Assembly (NCBI GenBank): GCA_014529385.2
Contig: CM043958.1
Coordinates: 158,012,793-158,076,792, forward strand
Source: Adiantum capillus-veneris
Lineage: Eukaryota; Streptophyta; Polypodiopsida; Polypodiales; Pteridaceae
Length of the DNA: 64,000 nt
Direction of reading: 5' to 3'
Numbering within the stretch: the stretch's first letter is position 1; each line of letters opens with the position of its first letter. The notes beneath the pieces were generated by a model. That model made no database searches and was not told where the DNA came from. It saw only the letters and a program-made list of their open reading frames with translations. Both the position numbers and the translations under genes were made by a program. Of the stretch, positions 20,487 through 30,978 are shown one piece after another.

Positions 20487-20830
20487 AGCGTTTTTGGGAT
20501 CCCCTCTCTTGCAAACCCTAGCGTTTCCAAGCAGTAGATCGACCTCCCTTCAGCCATTAGCGTTTTCAAGTATCGCCAGCAGAGCCATCACCTTGGCGTG
20601 TCCCCACCTCAGCCTATCGCCCTCGAGCCTCTCTGCTCAGTGTTTTGACATCAACATTTCAGCCCATTCACTAACGCCTGCAACCAGCCTTTCTAGCGTT
20701 TTTGTTCATCATTGGAAGACCTCTCATTCCAGCGTTTTTCAGCCTGGGATATGCCTGCAAGACCAGCGTTTTCAGCCTACGACAAGGACAGAAAAACGCA
20801 GCCAGATCAGGGTAGAAGTTCAGCGTTTTT
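20487..20830 (+). repeat. Seven AGCGTTT motifs in element B LTR
   Basis: AGCGTTT followed by T or C occurs at about 20487, 20520, 20559, 20695, 20731, 20765 and 20822, often preceded by CT or C and followed by CAG or CAAG. Nearly all are kept in the 3' LTR (41330-41680). The role is unknown. Confidence 0.8.
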
Positions 20831-21296
20831 TTATCTTCTCCTAAGCCCCGAATAAACCAATCATTTTCAGCCATGAAAACAGCGAGAAAACAGTCATTTT
20901 CAACCACCAAGACAACCCCGAATTCAGCCAATAGAAGATCATAGATTTCAGCCTAAGTCGTCGTCATCACCGTCGTCGTCATCGACATAGTCCAAGTTGC
21001 ATCAGTCCATTGCATACGCATTGTACACCTTTGTGCAATCAAAGTAGACCACTCTCGCCGACAAGAGTGGGACCTTCGGAGGAGGGTTTTACAACCTCTC
21101 GGGTGTCGTATCTCTTCTCTCTCCTCCTCTCAGTCTCATTCACTTGCACGCACAACATCTACTCACTTTGTTCGTGATCATAGCATTCTCCATAAGACGG
21201 AAAGCTCTCTCTTTGCCTAAGAACTAAAAGGAACCTTGAGCAATAAAGATCACTAATCTTGAGAAAATACAACATTCATTCCGCTGCACCTTACAT

Positions 21297-21308
21297 TGGT
21301 ATCAGAGC
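21297..21308 (+). other. Primer-binding site of element B (tRNA-iMet)
   Basis: TGGTATCAGAGC, a perfect complement of initiator tRNA-Met, one base after the LTR end. Confidence 0.93.
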
Positions 21309-21767
21309 TTTGGAAGTGTTCTGCATTACTCAAGGAAAGAACCACAAGAACCACAAGAATTTTTTTGCTTGTTGCAATCGCACGAACCCAAGTTTACTTG
21401 GGTGTGGCGATTCTTAATCGTGTTTTGTTGAAGAGTGACAAGAATCTTAAGAAAGAAGGGCTTTTTTAGCCTCCCCTTGTGTCTCTTTTCACTCATTGAG
21501 AGTGGACCGTGCACTTAGCGGCCGGCCAATCGACGTGAGGTGGGAAAAAGCATCCTTGGTGTGAGCGCAAGGCCGCAAAGGGGTGCACCCGCAGAAAGGA
21601 GTAGAACTCGATTGAAGAGAAGATCCTTCTCCAACACGATTCGCAAGCGAAAGAAAACCTCAAGAACCTCAAGAACCCAAGACCCTCAAGAATCAAGAAC
21701 CTCAAGAACCTCAAGACCCTCAAGAACCCAAGTTCCTCGCGAGCTTAAGAACCCAAGATCATAGTGC
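21309..21767 (+). other. Element B 5' leader with CTCAAGAAC repeats
   Basis: Non-coding leader between primer site and gag. Between about 21660 and 21745 the unit CTCAAGAAC or CCCAAGA is repeated at least eight times, giving a purine-rich, unstructured stretch just before the gag start. Confidence 0.7.
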
Positions 21768-23114
21768 ATGGTCGTCACCCGAAGCGGAATGGATACTTCG
21801 CATAGAGGTGATGAGCATGAGAGAGGCGACGAAGACTCGTCCCCACCCGGAGATGATTTTTTTAAGCCTCCCCCTTCGCCATCTACGCCACCAAGTGCAC
21901 CAAACCCTATGGAGGCAATGGTCAAGCAGATGATGGCCATGATGGATAGACAAGAAGCAAATCGCCTTGCTCAGGAACGTGAGCGCCTTCCTCAGGACCG
22001 TGAACGCGACAACAGAATTGCAAGAATGGCCGCAGACCAAGAAGCCAAGGACCGCGAGCGCAACGAAAGAAACGCAAGATTTGCCGCACAACAAGAAGAA
22101 AATCGCATTGCCTTAGAACGTGAACGCGACGCAAGAAAAGAAAGAAAAGAACTACGAAAAGAAGAAGCGGCAGCGCGAGCCGTAGCCTTGGAGGCCGAGC
22201 GTGAAGCTCGACGAGAGCTACACACTCAAGAATTGCTTGCCCAAGTCCTAGCCTCGAAGAGCGAATCACCCAAAGACCGTGGGAGTTCGTTAAGTGGCGC
22301 AAGCCACGACGCGGATTCCAATCATCCAGTCACAGAAAAGTTGACTTTCAGTAAGTATGACGGTAAGATGGATGCTACAGTTATTCATTCTTGGTTGCAT
22401 CAATTTAATGCTTATTTTGCGACAACCAAGAAGACAGGAAATAGCAAAGTTTTGACGGCAGCTATGTACCTTGCCGGTGATGCCATCGATTGGTACCACG
22501 TATGGCAAGAGGCACAACTAGCCGCGCACCTAGAGGCAGCCGACGATTTCACGCCCCTATCTTTCAGTTGGGTTGATTTCCAAGACAAGCTCAAGGCGCG
22601 GTTTATGCCACCTCAGTACCTCGCACGATTGAAGGACGATTGGCGCGCTCTCAAGCAAAATGGTATGCCGGTTATGTCTTTTTCTAATCGTATTTTGCAG
22701 CTAGGTACCCAACTACGCATGTCGGATGATGAGCGCAAAGAGGCTTTTCTCTTTGGATTGGACGAGTATATCAAGTACGATGTCGAGGTACTCGATCCAA
22801 TCGATCTCAACAAGGCGGTAGCGATTGCTCTCGCACAAGAGATGAAGCACAACAAGGGAAAGCTTAAGGAGAACAAGACTTCCACAAGTACCTCGCAGAC
22901 TTCTCAGCACCCTCAGAACGGTAAGAACGGTAAGAATGATAACTCTTTTAACCAATCTACCAACAGTATCTCATCAAAGAATTCTTCCAATGAATCTAAG
23001 GGTAAGGCTAACACAATTGCTAAATCTTAGCTTACTCCTGATGAAAAGGTAGCACAAGGAATCGTAGGAGGTTACATCACTTCGGAAGAACAAAGCACGT
23101 ATTTTTAGGAAGGT
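21768..23114 (+). CDS. Element B gag protein
   Basis: A 420-codon open frame starts MVVTRSGMDTSHRG at 21768 and stops at 23028-23030. Residues about 60-165 are a highly charged coiled-coil region built of RER/REREA repeats. Residues about 185-365 are the retrotransposon gag domain, with FSKYDGKMD, VIHSWLHQFNAYF, AAMYLAGDAIDWYHVW, FQDKLKARFMPPQYL and ALKQNGMPVMSFSNRILQLG. The tail is Asn/Ser/Lys-rich. Past the TAG at 23030 the same frame continues (LTPDEKVAQGIVGGYITSEE), meets a second TAG, and then enters a zinc-knuckle sequence that is split by element C at 23114 and resumes at 39212. The core is intact, so a capsid-like protein could still be made. Confidence 0.88.
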
Positions 23115-23751
23115 TGTCACAAAACGGGAGCGTACACGAGCACTTAGAAAATCTGAAAATTATAATTCTTTGAAAACATGAGAGAAAGGAGAAGATCGAC
23201 ACAGTATTGGGGACCAGAAGATGGTCTGGTCCCCCCCCGTTAAGAGTATTCTTTTATTCAGGGAGAATTCTTATACAAGCACGAGAACCCGAGGAAACCC
23301 CTCCGTTCTGTAATCTTAGACCCGAAGGTCGTGCTTTCTCGTAAAGGGGCTTGGGCAGAAGGCCGTTCCTTCCCGTAAGGGACTTAAGCGCGAAGCCGTA
23401 CTTTCCCGTAAGAGGCTTAGGCGTGAAGCTGTACTTCCCGTGAAGGGCCTTCCCGTAAGACGGGAGATTCCTGCAAAACAAACCACACAAAGCAACAATT
23501 CTCAATGCGTATCAACACATTATACCTGTCGCTCCTTGCTCGGAGAATCGACCTCCGTACTCAGTCGTCACGCGAACACTTGCAGTTTCCGTCGCTAGTC
23601 TCTGCTCCAGAATCCTAGCGCTAGTGCTTTTGAGCTGCTTCCGGCTCCCTGAAACTGAAATGCTGGCTACCCTTTTATAGGGTCTGGCACTCGGCAGGAA
23701 TAGAGCCGAAAAGCGGAGTCCCGGCGCCCTAGAGAGAGGAAAGAGAGAGAT
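23115..23751 (-). repeat. Element C 3' LTR, left part
   Basis: Matches 37868-38510 of the 5' LTR closely. It contains the CGTAAG-type tandem units (23335-23465), the intron-like GT...GCAG segment and a TTTTATAG (TATA on the minus strand) near 23672. It ends in GAGAT, the duplicated target of element D. The rest of this LTR is at 32462-33120. Confidence 0.9.
23335..23465. repeat. Degenerate ~31-bp tandem units in element C LTR
   Basis: Four to five copies of a unit beginning CCCGTAAG or TCGTAAAG and containing GGCTTAGG..GAAGCCGTACTT variants. The same array is at 38089-38220 in the 5' LTR. Confidence 0.8.
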
Positions 23752-25229
23752 TAAAACCGGCCTGTTCAATCCAAAAAGGGCGGTAGACTTTACTTTAAAC
23801 CTTGATTTAGCTTTCACCCATTATTAGTCGTCTATTTTACCTGTACCTTCAAGACACAACAAAGGGGAGAGGGATACAGGCTGCTAGATTGCACCTGTAT
23901 GAGTGGACAGACACCAGATTGGCCCCTAACTTAGGCGCCCCTTTCGGTATTTCTTTATTGTTCAAAAGAGGGAATAAACGCTGTGGTTCCTACAAGCTGC
24001 CCCGCACAAACTCGGCTGAATTTCCACTGTTCCAGCCCGATTTCGGCAGCATAACTGTACTAGAACCCTTCACGGTCAGTATTCCCACGCATTGACCGAC
24101 TTTCCCGACGCATACGGGCACTTTGCAAAACCTGGCGAGAATCTGCAGCACGCTGAATTCTCTGTTTTCAGCCCTGAAAATGCTCCAGATCGCCTGTACA
24201 GCGGTCCCCTTGCGTCCCCGAACCTCCTGGGGGTATTAGGGTCCGTTTAGGGCCAAAACCCTAAACCTGCAAAAATACACAGCAGGCTGTAATTCACTGT
24301 TTCGGGCTCCGTTCCGCGTGCCGGTCGCATCCCTAGCAAGTCCTCGAGCTCCCGCACCTGTAGGGCTACTTGCCCTTTGAATCGGACGAGATTTCTGGCG
24401 TGAAACCTCTCCGAATTCACCTGTACCTGCGGGGGGATTAGCCGCTAGCTAATCCAGTACCTGTGCAAGAGGCTCTTGCCTCGGCAATCGCGCATGAACC
24501 CACACAACTGTACATTGGTCAAATGAAGAGCCCACTAGAGGGGCATAACATACTGCCAAAGGGGAGAGAGAGGGCAGTGCGTAGCGTGCAGGGCATCACT
24601 CCTGGCACCGCACTGTGCATAAGAGGGAAAGCAAGCACTCCATAGCTCTTAACCTGTGACAGAGACTTGCAAAAATGAGCCTCCCAGCTATAAATCACGT
24701 TTTTGCCTTCTCTATAAGTAGTAAACTGGCCTCAGAGTGCCAAGTGTCACTCATTTGTGCATTTTCCCGCTTTAGACCCTCGGGTCTAAAAATATCTCAC
24801 CTGCAGCCTCTGTTGACTTGGCCACAGAGTAACAAAATGATCCCCATGTCAAACTGCACGTAATGACGCGAAGACATTTTCAGGTCCCAAAATAGCAGTT
24901 CCCTAAATTTTAGGAGATGCTGCCATTATATCTTTCTAGGTCATCCGACCCTCTTTGTACACTGTGGCCACATCCAAAACTGAAATGTAGCCTCTGTAGC
25001 AAAGGATTCCACTTTGGCTAGTCAATGACCCCACTTGGCTAACCATAGTCCTTGTCCAACCTTAGTGCTCTCTTGCCCTCAGGCCTGGACTCCCTCTGGA
25101 CAGTTCCACACTAGCTATGCAATGCAGGGCAGTTAGATTTCCCGAGGGGTGTTTCCAAAAAGTGAAAGTAAATAGATAATAAGAAAGAAATCAACAAAAA
25201 GGATAGATAGTAGTCACACGCTGGTGACA
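23752..25229 (-). repeat. 3' LTR of element D
   Basis: 1478 bp, TGTCACCAGCGTG...GGCCGGTTTTA on the minus strand. It is preceded on the minus strand by a polypurine tract. It contains ACCTGTA/ACCTGCA-like short motifs and one CCCTAAA motif. Confidence 0.93.
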
Positions 25230-25242
25230 TACCCCCCTCTTG
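25230..25242 (-). other. Polypurine tract of element D
   Basis: The minus strand reads AAGAGGGGGGTA directly before TGTCACC. It is the same tract as in element A. Confidence 0.88.
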
Positions 25243-25802
25243 AAATCTCAAACGTCCTCGTTTGCATCTATGTCGTACATGCTTACTGTCAACACTGATG
25301 TATTCAACACATGTCGACACATATACGACACATACATGCTCATTGTCAACCCTGGTGTATTCAACACCTCGTCGACTCATGTATTGCCTGCGTGTGAACC
25401 CTGTCCCAATGACATAGTGGTAGCTTCGCACTCTGCCATTGCTTTGAGTCACTAACTTTCCAATGACAAAATGGTAGCTGCACATTTTGCCACTGTCTTA
25501 TAGTACACGTTGGATCCCGTAACACTTTCGAGCATACCCAAACCGACAGTTTAAGAATGCAGTTACACATGTACTCCTGAATAGAAGCAATCATTGTATC
25601 CTTGACAAACTGACAAGAAATACTCACTTCTATAGCACTAACCAAACTTTTGGACATTCCATAAGAGCAATTGCCAAACTGACAATCTGTACAGCTCTAA
25701 CATTCATGTAACAGGTATTTGATTTGAGCTCACTTTAAATACCTTGTACATCATTTGTTTCAGAAGCCATTGTCACACTGACAATCCATTTAGCTTTGAA
25801 AC
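25243..25802 (-). other. Element D 3' untranslated region
   Basis: No open frame continues from gag-pol. On the plus strand there are repeated TGACAAAATGGTAGCT/TGACATAGTGGTAGCT-like segments (about 25408 and 25463) and several CAACAC/GTCGACAC units. Nothing else is assignable. Confidence 0.65.
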
Positions 25803-28800
25803 TCAAGGGGTCAAGGTAGGTTGCAAATGGAAGGCTTCCAGGTAAAGTGATAACACAGTTGGTGACTCTGCAAGTTCACCTTCTTCCATCCACTTAGCAT
25901 CCATTGGTGGATAGTTTCTGAACTTTACAAAGTAACGCCTAGTAACCTTGCCTTTCACTTTCCTTTCTTTGTGTGCCAAAATCTGTTCAGGGACCAAGAT
26001 CTCGTCAAGTTCCTCGACTTCCGGCTGATCTTCAGCTGGCATATCTTCTGGCACATCACCCACATAGGGTCTGAGAAGACTCACATGAAACGCATTGTGA
26101 ATCTTCCAGCTGTCAGGCAATTTCAGCCTATATGCAACATCAGTGATTATGTCGCACACTTGAAAAGGCCCATAGTAACGCATGCTGAGCTTTGGAAACA
26201 GTCTTTCCTTGCCCTTCATCTTCTTTAACCTTGCCTTTTCAAACCGTAGAAGCACCCAATCACCAAGTGAATATACCACTTCACGACGGTGACGATCAGC
26301 TGCTTTCTTTTGCTTTGCCTGAGTCCTTTCTAAGGCCACTTTGACCTTCTTGTACATTTCATCCATGTCCTGAACATACTTATCTGCTTCAAATATCTTG
26401 TCCTTTGTATGCAGTATGGGAGGAACTTTCTTGCCACCTTCAACTATCTCAAAGGGTGCCTTGCCAGTTGATGAATGCACTGTATTATTGTATGCATACT
26501 CCACCAATGGCAAATACTGCTCCCACTTTCCTTTATGCTCTGACACATAGCACTTGAGCAGATCTAGGACAGTAGAATTTGCCTCTTCTGACTGCCCATC
26601 TGTTTGAGGATGAAATGACGAAGAGAATTTGAGCGTGGTACCCATATTCTCAAACAAGCCTTTCCAGAACAAACTAGTCATGCGTGGATCACGGTCGCTA
26701 ATAATCGACTGTGGCATGCCATGATACTTGAAAATATTGCTCATAAACAAGCGTGCCATCTGATCTGGCTTTATCTTCTTCCTGACAGGAATAAAATGAG
26801 CCTGTTTGCTGAATCTGCAAATAATGGTCCAAATACCATCATTTCCTGTCTGCGTTCTCGGAAGATCAAAGATAAAATCCATAGCAATACTTTCCCATGG
26901 TTTATCTGGAATAGGTAGTGGTTGCAATAACCCTGGTGCCTTTTGCCTGTCAAACTTGACCTTTTGGCATATTAGGCATTCTCGCACAAAGGCATCCACA
27001 TCCCTTCTCAATGTAGGCCAATAGAAGAATGTCTCTACCGCTTTAACTGTAGCATCGATACCACGATGCCCTGCATACGGTGGGACATGACTCTCTTCCA
27101 TAACTTTGCGTCGCAATGGCTTTGTGACACACAATCTGCCATGCATCATCATGAACCCGTCTTTAAGAAGATAGTGTTCATGACGTTGTCCATCCATTAG
27201 TTGCTCGAAGACCCTTGCAAAATCTTCATCATTTACATACTGTTCTCTCATATCATCAAGTTCATGATGATAAGGAATCGACACAGCTGAAATTTGTGGC
27301 TTCCTTGACAAGGCATCAGCCACAACGTTCTTCTTGCCTTCCACATGCACAATCTGAAAATGAAACATGGACAAGATATTTGCCCATCGCATATGCTTCT
27401 CAGATAACTTTGTCTGTGTCAAGAAGTATCGCAAGGTCTGATGGTCCGTTTGGACAACAAAGTCTGCACCTAGCAGGTAGTGTTTCCAACTTAAGAGCGC
27501 ATGAATCACAGCCAGTAACTCTTTCTCATAGACCTGCATGGTCATCTCTGGCCCTTGCAAAATTCTGCTCTCATAGGCTACTACCCTGCCATCTTGCATT
27601 AGCACAGCACCAATGCTACTACCGCAGGCATCACACTGGACCACAAATGACTTCCTAAGATCCGGCAACACAATGACTGGATCTGAAGTCATCTTTTCCT
27701 TTAAGAGATTAAAAGCTGAAATCTCTTTCTGTGTCCATCTGAAGGTGACTGCCTTCTTTTGAAGAGCATGTAAAGGTGAAGCAATCTCAGCGAAATTTCG
27801 GATAAACCTTCTGTAATAGGAGCATAGTCCCAAAAAGCTTCGGACATCATGCACCGTCTTCAAATTTGGCCATGACTTGATTGCTTCAACTTTTGCAGGA
27901 TCCATTCTGACACCGTCCTTTGAGACAATGTGTCCCAGAAAGTGAATCTCTTCCAGAAAAAACTCACTTTTCTTTGCATTGATGAGCAACCTATGACTGC
28001 GTAGCTCTTTGAACACAATGGCCAAGTGATGCCTATGCTCCTCTTCATTCTTTGAATAGACTATCATGTCATCAAAGAACGTACCAACAAACTGCTGGTG
28101 TGGACGGAAAATTCTGTCCATCATCCTATTAAACGTAGCAGGAGCATTTGTGAGACCAAAGGGCATCACTAAAAATTCGTAAAGGCCAAACGTCGTTCTA
28201 AAAGCAGTCTTGTGCACATCCTCTGATCTAATGCGGATCTGATGATACCCACTCTTTAGATCTATCCTGCTAAACATAGCTGCTCCTTCTAATTTGTCCA
28301 TAATATCATCAATTCTAGGTATAGGGAACCTATTCTTGATGGTATTCTTGTTCAGTGCACGGTAGTCGATGCACATACGCCATGAGCCATCCTTTTTCTG
28401 CACCAACAACACTGGAGAACAGAATGGAGATGAACTGGGCTGAATCAGCCCCTTTTCTAACAGCTCCTGTACTTGGCCCATTATCTCTTTCTGCTGAGCC
28501 GCACTAACCCTGTATGGAGGCTTATTTGGTGGGCTACTGCCTGGCACCAAATCTATCGCATGGTCCTCGGGTCTCTCTGGCGGTAATTGAGACGGTAATG
28601 AATCGGAAAAACAGTCACTATACTGTTGTAAAAACATTGACCTTTCTTTATCTAGCACAGATAAATTTGATTCATCACAATCTGACACTTCACGTGCAAA
28701 AACCAAGTACGCAGAAAGATGCTTTTTCATTACAGAAGTAATAGCAGAAGCTGATACAGTAGGAATAGACTCCCCTTTAAGCTTTACATCCAGAATGTGA

Positions 28801-30938
28801 GTCTTTCCCCTGCTCTGTACAGTGATCTTTTTGTTGTAGGCATCCATGATTCCCTGTACACGAAACAACCAAGGAATACCTAACAACGCATCACATCCGT
28901 CCAGTGGCATGATGTAAAATTCTTCAGCATCTACATAGGACTGGATATGTAGACGCAACTTTCCAATGATGGGTGTCACAGCCTCTGTATGGCCAGGACA
29001 TGCCAAACCTGCCTCTGCTGTATACCCCATCTCTTCAGGTCTGATTCCCAACTTTGAAGCCAATTCTGGGGAAATAAAGTTGGCTTTGGCACCTGGATCA
29101 AAGAAGATAAGCATTGTTTGATCCCTAACCTTTCCCCATGCTCTGCAAAGCTCACTTGCATCTGAATTTGGCTTGTCGCCCACCATATCTGGCACTAGAC
29201 CAGCCATGGGCTTCTTTCCCTTCCTGTCCTCCTTGTCTTCAGAATCAGCTGGCCTTTTCTTTGTAGGACAGTTGTAAGCAATGTGGCCAGGCTGCTCACA
29301 TATAAAGCATTTGTTCTCTGTCCTCAGGACCTTCTTTTGCTCTTCTGACTTGCGAGGAAAACGTCTTTTCCATTTCTTTGCTGGTCCTTTTTCTGATTCC
29401 TCAGCCGTAGCTTTGTCTTTCCCTGCGTTGGCCGACTCCTGAGTCCCTTTTGGAGCCTCATTGGGAACGTGCTTCTTGGCTGAATTTTTCTTGCCTGATC
29501 CTGCCTTGACGCCAGTGTTAAATTCACAATCTTCTCCCTTGAGCAAACCATTGCCAGTGTTTGCTACCTCGATGAGCTGCGTCAAAGTAGTGACTTTTGT
29601 CTTCGTGCAGTATTTTCTCAATCCTTTGGGTAGGCCACAACAGTATTTTTCAATCTGTTCTGTCAATGGCACAAACCTATAGGAAGTTACTGGAAGTAGA
29701 GCTTTCCAAAACTTCCGATTGTAATCATCCAGATTTCTGCAAGTGGCAGCATTAAGCTGGTGCCATTCTGTCATGACATCTGCTTCGAAATCATCAGATA
29801 ACCATGCTGCTGCAAAAATCTGCTTGAAGTAAATCCATGTGGACGGAGCTTGCCCTTGAAGCAATAAAGTTGTCCACCATTGTCCCGCATTCCCTGTCAA
29901 GAAAGTGGCTGCCTTGCGGACCTTTGAAGCCTCTGTAAAGTTTCCCCCTGCATAGGCCTTATCAAACTGCTGGAGGAATGAAAGAGCCTTCTTCCTGTCA
30001 TCAAACCCTGTAAAGGTCGTGAATGACACACCTTTGCCACCTTCTTTGTACGGAGTTGGCCTCTCCAGCGGCGTTAAATTGTCATATGGAAGTGACTGAA
30101 ACATGGGAACACTAATAGGGTTCATCTGTGTTCCTTGGCCGCTATTAACTTGACCTGGAAATGCCATATTTGGCTGCTGATTTGTAATTCCAGCCATGCC
30201 AAAATTTGCTTGTGGCATCCCAAATTGTCCCTGAGTGCTTTGAAACCCTGGTTGCATACCCATGACACTGTACATGGGGTTAGGCATCATCGTTTGAGCA
30301 CCCGCAAACACTGTTCCTGGCGTATAAAACTGATTTCCAGGTGCATGACCAGCCATGCTCTGAAATACCGATCCACCTCCAAAATAGCCAGGGTGTACTG
30401 AAGGTGGTGGGAAGACCTGTTGCATAGCCTGTAGGTTGCTTCCCTGCCCATTAGAACCAGCTATAGGCTGCTGAAAGGTGGCGGGCTGAATTGGTACAGC
30501 TTGAAAAACTGGCATCTCAGCCACCTGTTCTTGCACCTTAGGCACAGGTTGTGGAGACTGCATGTTCTCCGTCAAGTGTACAGGTGTTTCCATTGACTGT
30601 GCGGTATGAATCACCTGTGCTCGAGCCTTAACAGGCTTTTGAATATGATCCAGTGACCCAACTTGCTGAGACGGAACAGGAGGTTGCAGAAAGGCTAAAA
30701 ACCTCGGATTCTGCATTACTTGTGTGAACATAGCCACAGCAGTAACCAACTGGGTCCTGAATATATCATCATCAGTCTGTGGTGGTCTTGAGGACTCACC
30801 CACTTCATGTGTCTGTTGACCCTGTGAAGAGGAAACCTCTTCAGTCACATCATCTGGTCTGTCAGCCATAATTGCAATTCCCTGTGTCTGGTCTATGATC
30901 CCCTGTGTCTTCAAGCCCAAAAACTGACCAAGGCTCAC
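25803..30938 (-). CDS. Element D gag-pol polyprotein, intact
   Basis: 1711 residues in one frame, no separate pol start. The N-terminal ~290 residues are Gln/Pro/Met-rich and low in complexity. Gag capsid domain is about 300-470 (FTTFTGFDDRKKALSFLQQF, GNAGQWWTTLLL). The zinc knuckle is CFICEQPGHIAYNC at 544-557. Protease is about 600-700 with active site FFDPGAKANF (Asp614; Pro replaces the usual Thr/Ser). Reverse transcriptase is about 790-1000 with FFDD at 954-957. RNase H is about 1090-1210 (DACG at 1103, TDHQTLRY). The integrase zinc site is H1284/H1291/C1321/C1324, and the catalytic residues are Asp1354, Asp1415 and Glu1451 (35-residue D-E gap). The C-terminal chromodomain is about 1645-1695. 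Met1 is taken as the start because it opens the frame about 40 bp after the primer site; Met24 (MADRPDD) is an alternative. Confidence 0.95.
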   Translation of the reverse strand: MSLGQFLGLKTQGIIDQTQGIAIMADRPDDVTEEVSSSQGQQTHEVGESSRPPQTDDDIFRTQLVTAVAMFTQVMQNPRFLAFLQPPVPSQQVGSLDHIQKPVKARAQVIHTAQSMETPVHLTENMQSPQPVPKVQEQVAEMPVFQAVPIQPATFQQPIAGSNGQGSNLQAMQQVFPPPSVHPGYFGGGSVFQSMAGHAPGNQFYTPGTVFAGAQTMMPNPMYSVMGMQPGFQSTQGQFGMPQANFGMAGITNQQPNMAFPGQVNSGQGTQMNPISVPMFQSLPYDNLTPLERPTPYKEGGKGVSFTTFTGFDDRKKALSFLQQFDKAYAGGNFTEASKVRKAATFLTGNAGQWWTTLLLQGQAPSTWIYFKQIFAAAWLSDDFEADVMTEWHQLNAATCRNLDDYNRKFWKALLPVTSYRFVPLTEQIEKYCCGLPKGLRKYCTKTKVTTLTQLIEVANTGNGLLKGEDCEFNTGVKAGSGKKNSAKKHVPNEAPKGTQESANAGKDKATAEESEKGPAKKWKRRFPRKSEEQKKVLRTENKCFICEQPGHIAYNCPTKKRPADSEDKEDRKGKKPMAGLVPDMVGDKPNSDASELCRAWGKVRDQTMLIFFDPGAKANFISPELASKLGIRPEEMGYTAEAGLACPGHTEAVTPIIGKLRLHIQSYVDAEEFYIMPLDGCDALLGIPWLFRVQGIMDAYNKKITVQSRGKTHILDVKLKGESIPTVSASAITSVMKKHLSAYLVFAREVSDCDESNLSVLDKERSMFLQQYSDCFSDSLPSQLPPERPEDHAIDLVPGSSPPNKPPYRVSAAQQKEIMGQVQELLEKGLIQPSSSPFCSPVLLVQKKDGSWRMCIDYRALNKNTIKNRFPIPRIDDIMDKLEGAAMFSRIDLKSGYHQIRIRSEDVHKTAFRTTFGLYEFLVMPFGLTNAPATFNRMMDRIFRPHQQFVGTFFDDMIVYSKNEEEHRHHLAIVFKELRSHRLLINAKKSEFFLEEIHFLGHIVSKDGVRMDPAKVEAIKSWPNLKTVHDVRSFLGLCSYYRRFIRNFAEIASPLHALQKKAVTFRWTQKEISAFNLLKEKMTSDPVIVLPDLRKSFVVQCDACGSSIGAVLMQDGRVVAYESRILQGPEMTMQVYEKELLAVIHALLSWKHYLLGADFVVQTDHQTLRYFLTQTKLSEKHMRWANILSMFHFQIVHVEGKKNVVADALSRKPQISAVSIPYHHELDDMREQYVNDEDFARVFEQLMDGQRHEHYLLKDGFMMMHGRLCVTKPLRRKVMEESHVPPYAGHRGIDATVKAVETFFYWPTLRRDVDAFVRECLICQKVKFDRQKAPGLLQPLPIPDKPWESIAMDFIFDLPRTQTGNDGIWTIICRFSKQAHFIPVRKKIKPDQMARLFMSNIFKYHGMPQSIISDRDPRMTSLFWKGLFENMGTTLKFSSSFHPQTDGQSEEANSTVLDLLKCYVSEHKGKWEQYLPLVEYAYNNTVHSSTGKAPFEIVEGGKKVPPILHTKDKIFEADKYVQDMDEMYKKVKVALERTQAKQKKAADRHRREVVYSLGDWVLLRFEKARLKKMKGKERLFPKLSMRYYGPFQVCDIITDVAYRLKLPDSWKIHNAFHVSLLRPYVGDVPEDMPAEDQPEVEELDEILVPEQILAHKERKVKGKVTRRYFVKFRNYPPMDAKWMEEGELAESPTVLSLYLEAFHLQPTLTP

Positions 30939-30954
30939 TTCTATGGGAAAAAGT

Positions 30955-30978
30955 GATCAAATCCCGTCGATGGAACCA
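30955..30978 (-). other. Primer-binding site of element D, not initiator Met
   Basis: The minus strand reads TGGTTCCATCGACGGGAT immediately after the LTR end TTTTA. It begins with TGG, complementary to a tRNA CCA end, but does not match the TGGTATCAGAGC used by A, B, C and the Copia. I could not name the tRNA. Confidence 0.6.

Larger units (their letters stand above)
20056..21295 (+). repeat. 5' LTR of element B
   Basis: 1240 bp. The first base is A instead of T (AGTCACGTGACAC against TGTCACGTGACAC in the 3' copy), and it ends CACCTTACA. It contains a TATA-like box at 20381-20388 and seven irregularly spaced AGCGTTT motifs between 20487 and 20830. The two LTRs differ by scattered substitutions over the whole length, so the insertion is clearly older than element D. 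Confidence 0.9.

Noticed and set aside
23335-23465. CGTAAG tandem units considered as a CRISPR-like array
   Set aside because: Units are adjacent without unique spacers, lie in a retrotransposon LTR, and the genome is a plant nucleus.
25971-30401. Plus-strand frames inside element D
   Set aside because: Shadows of the 1711-codon minus-strand gag-pol; they have no family features.
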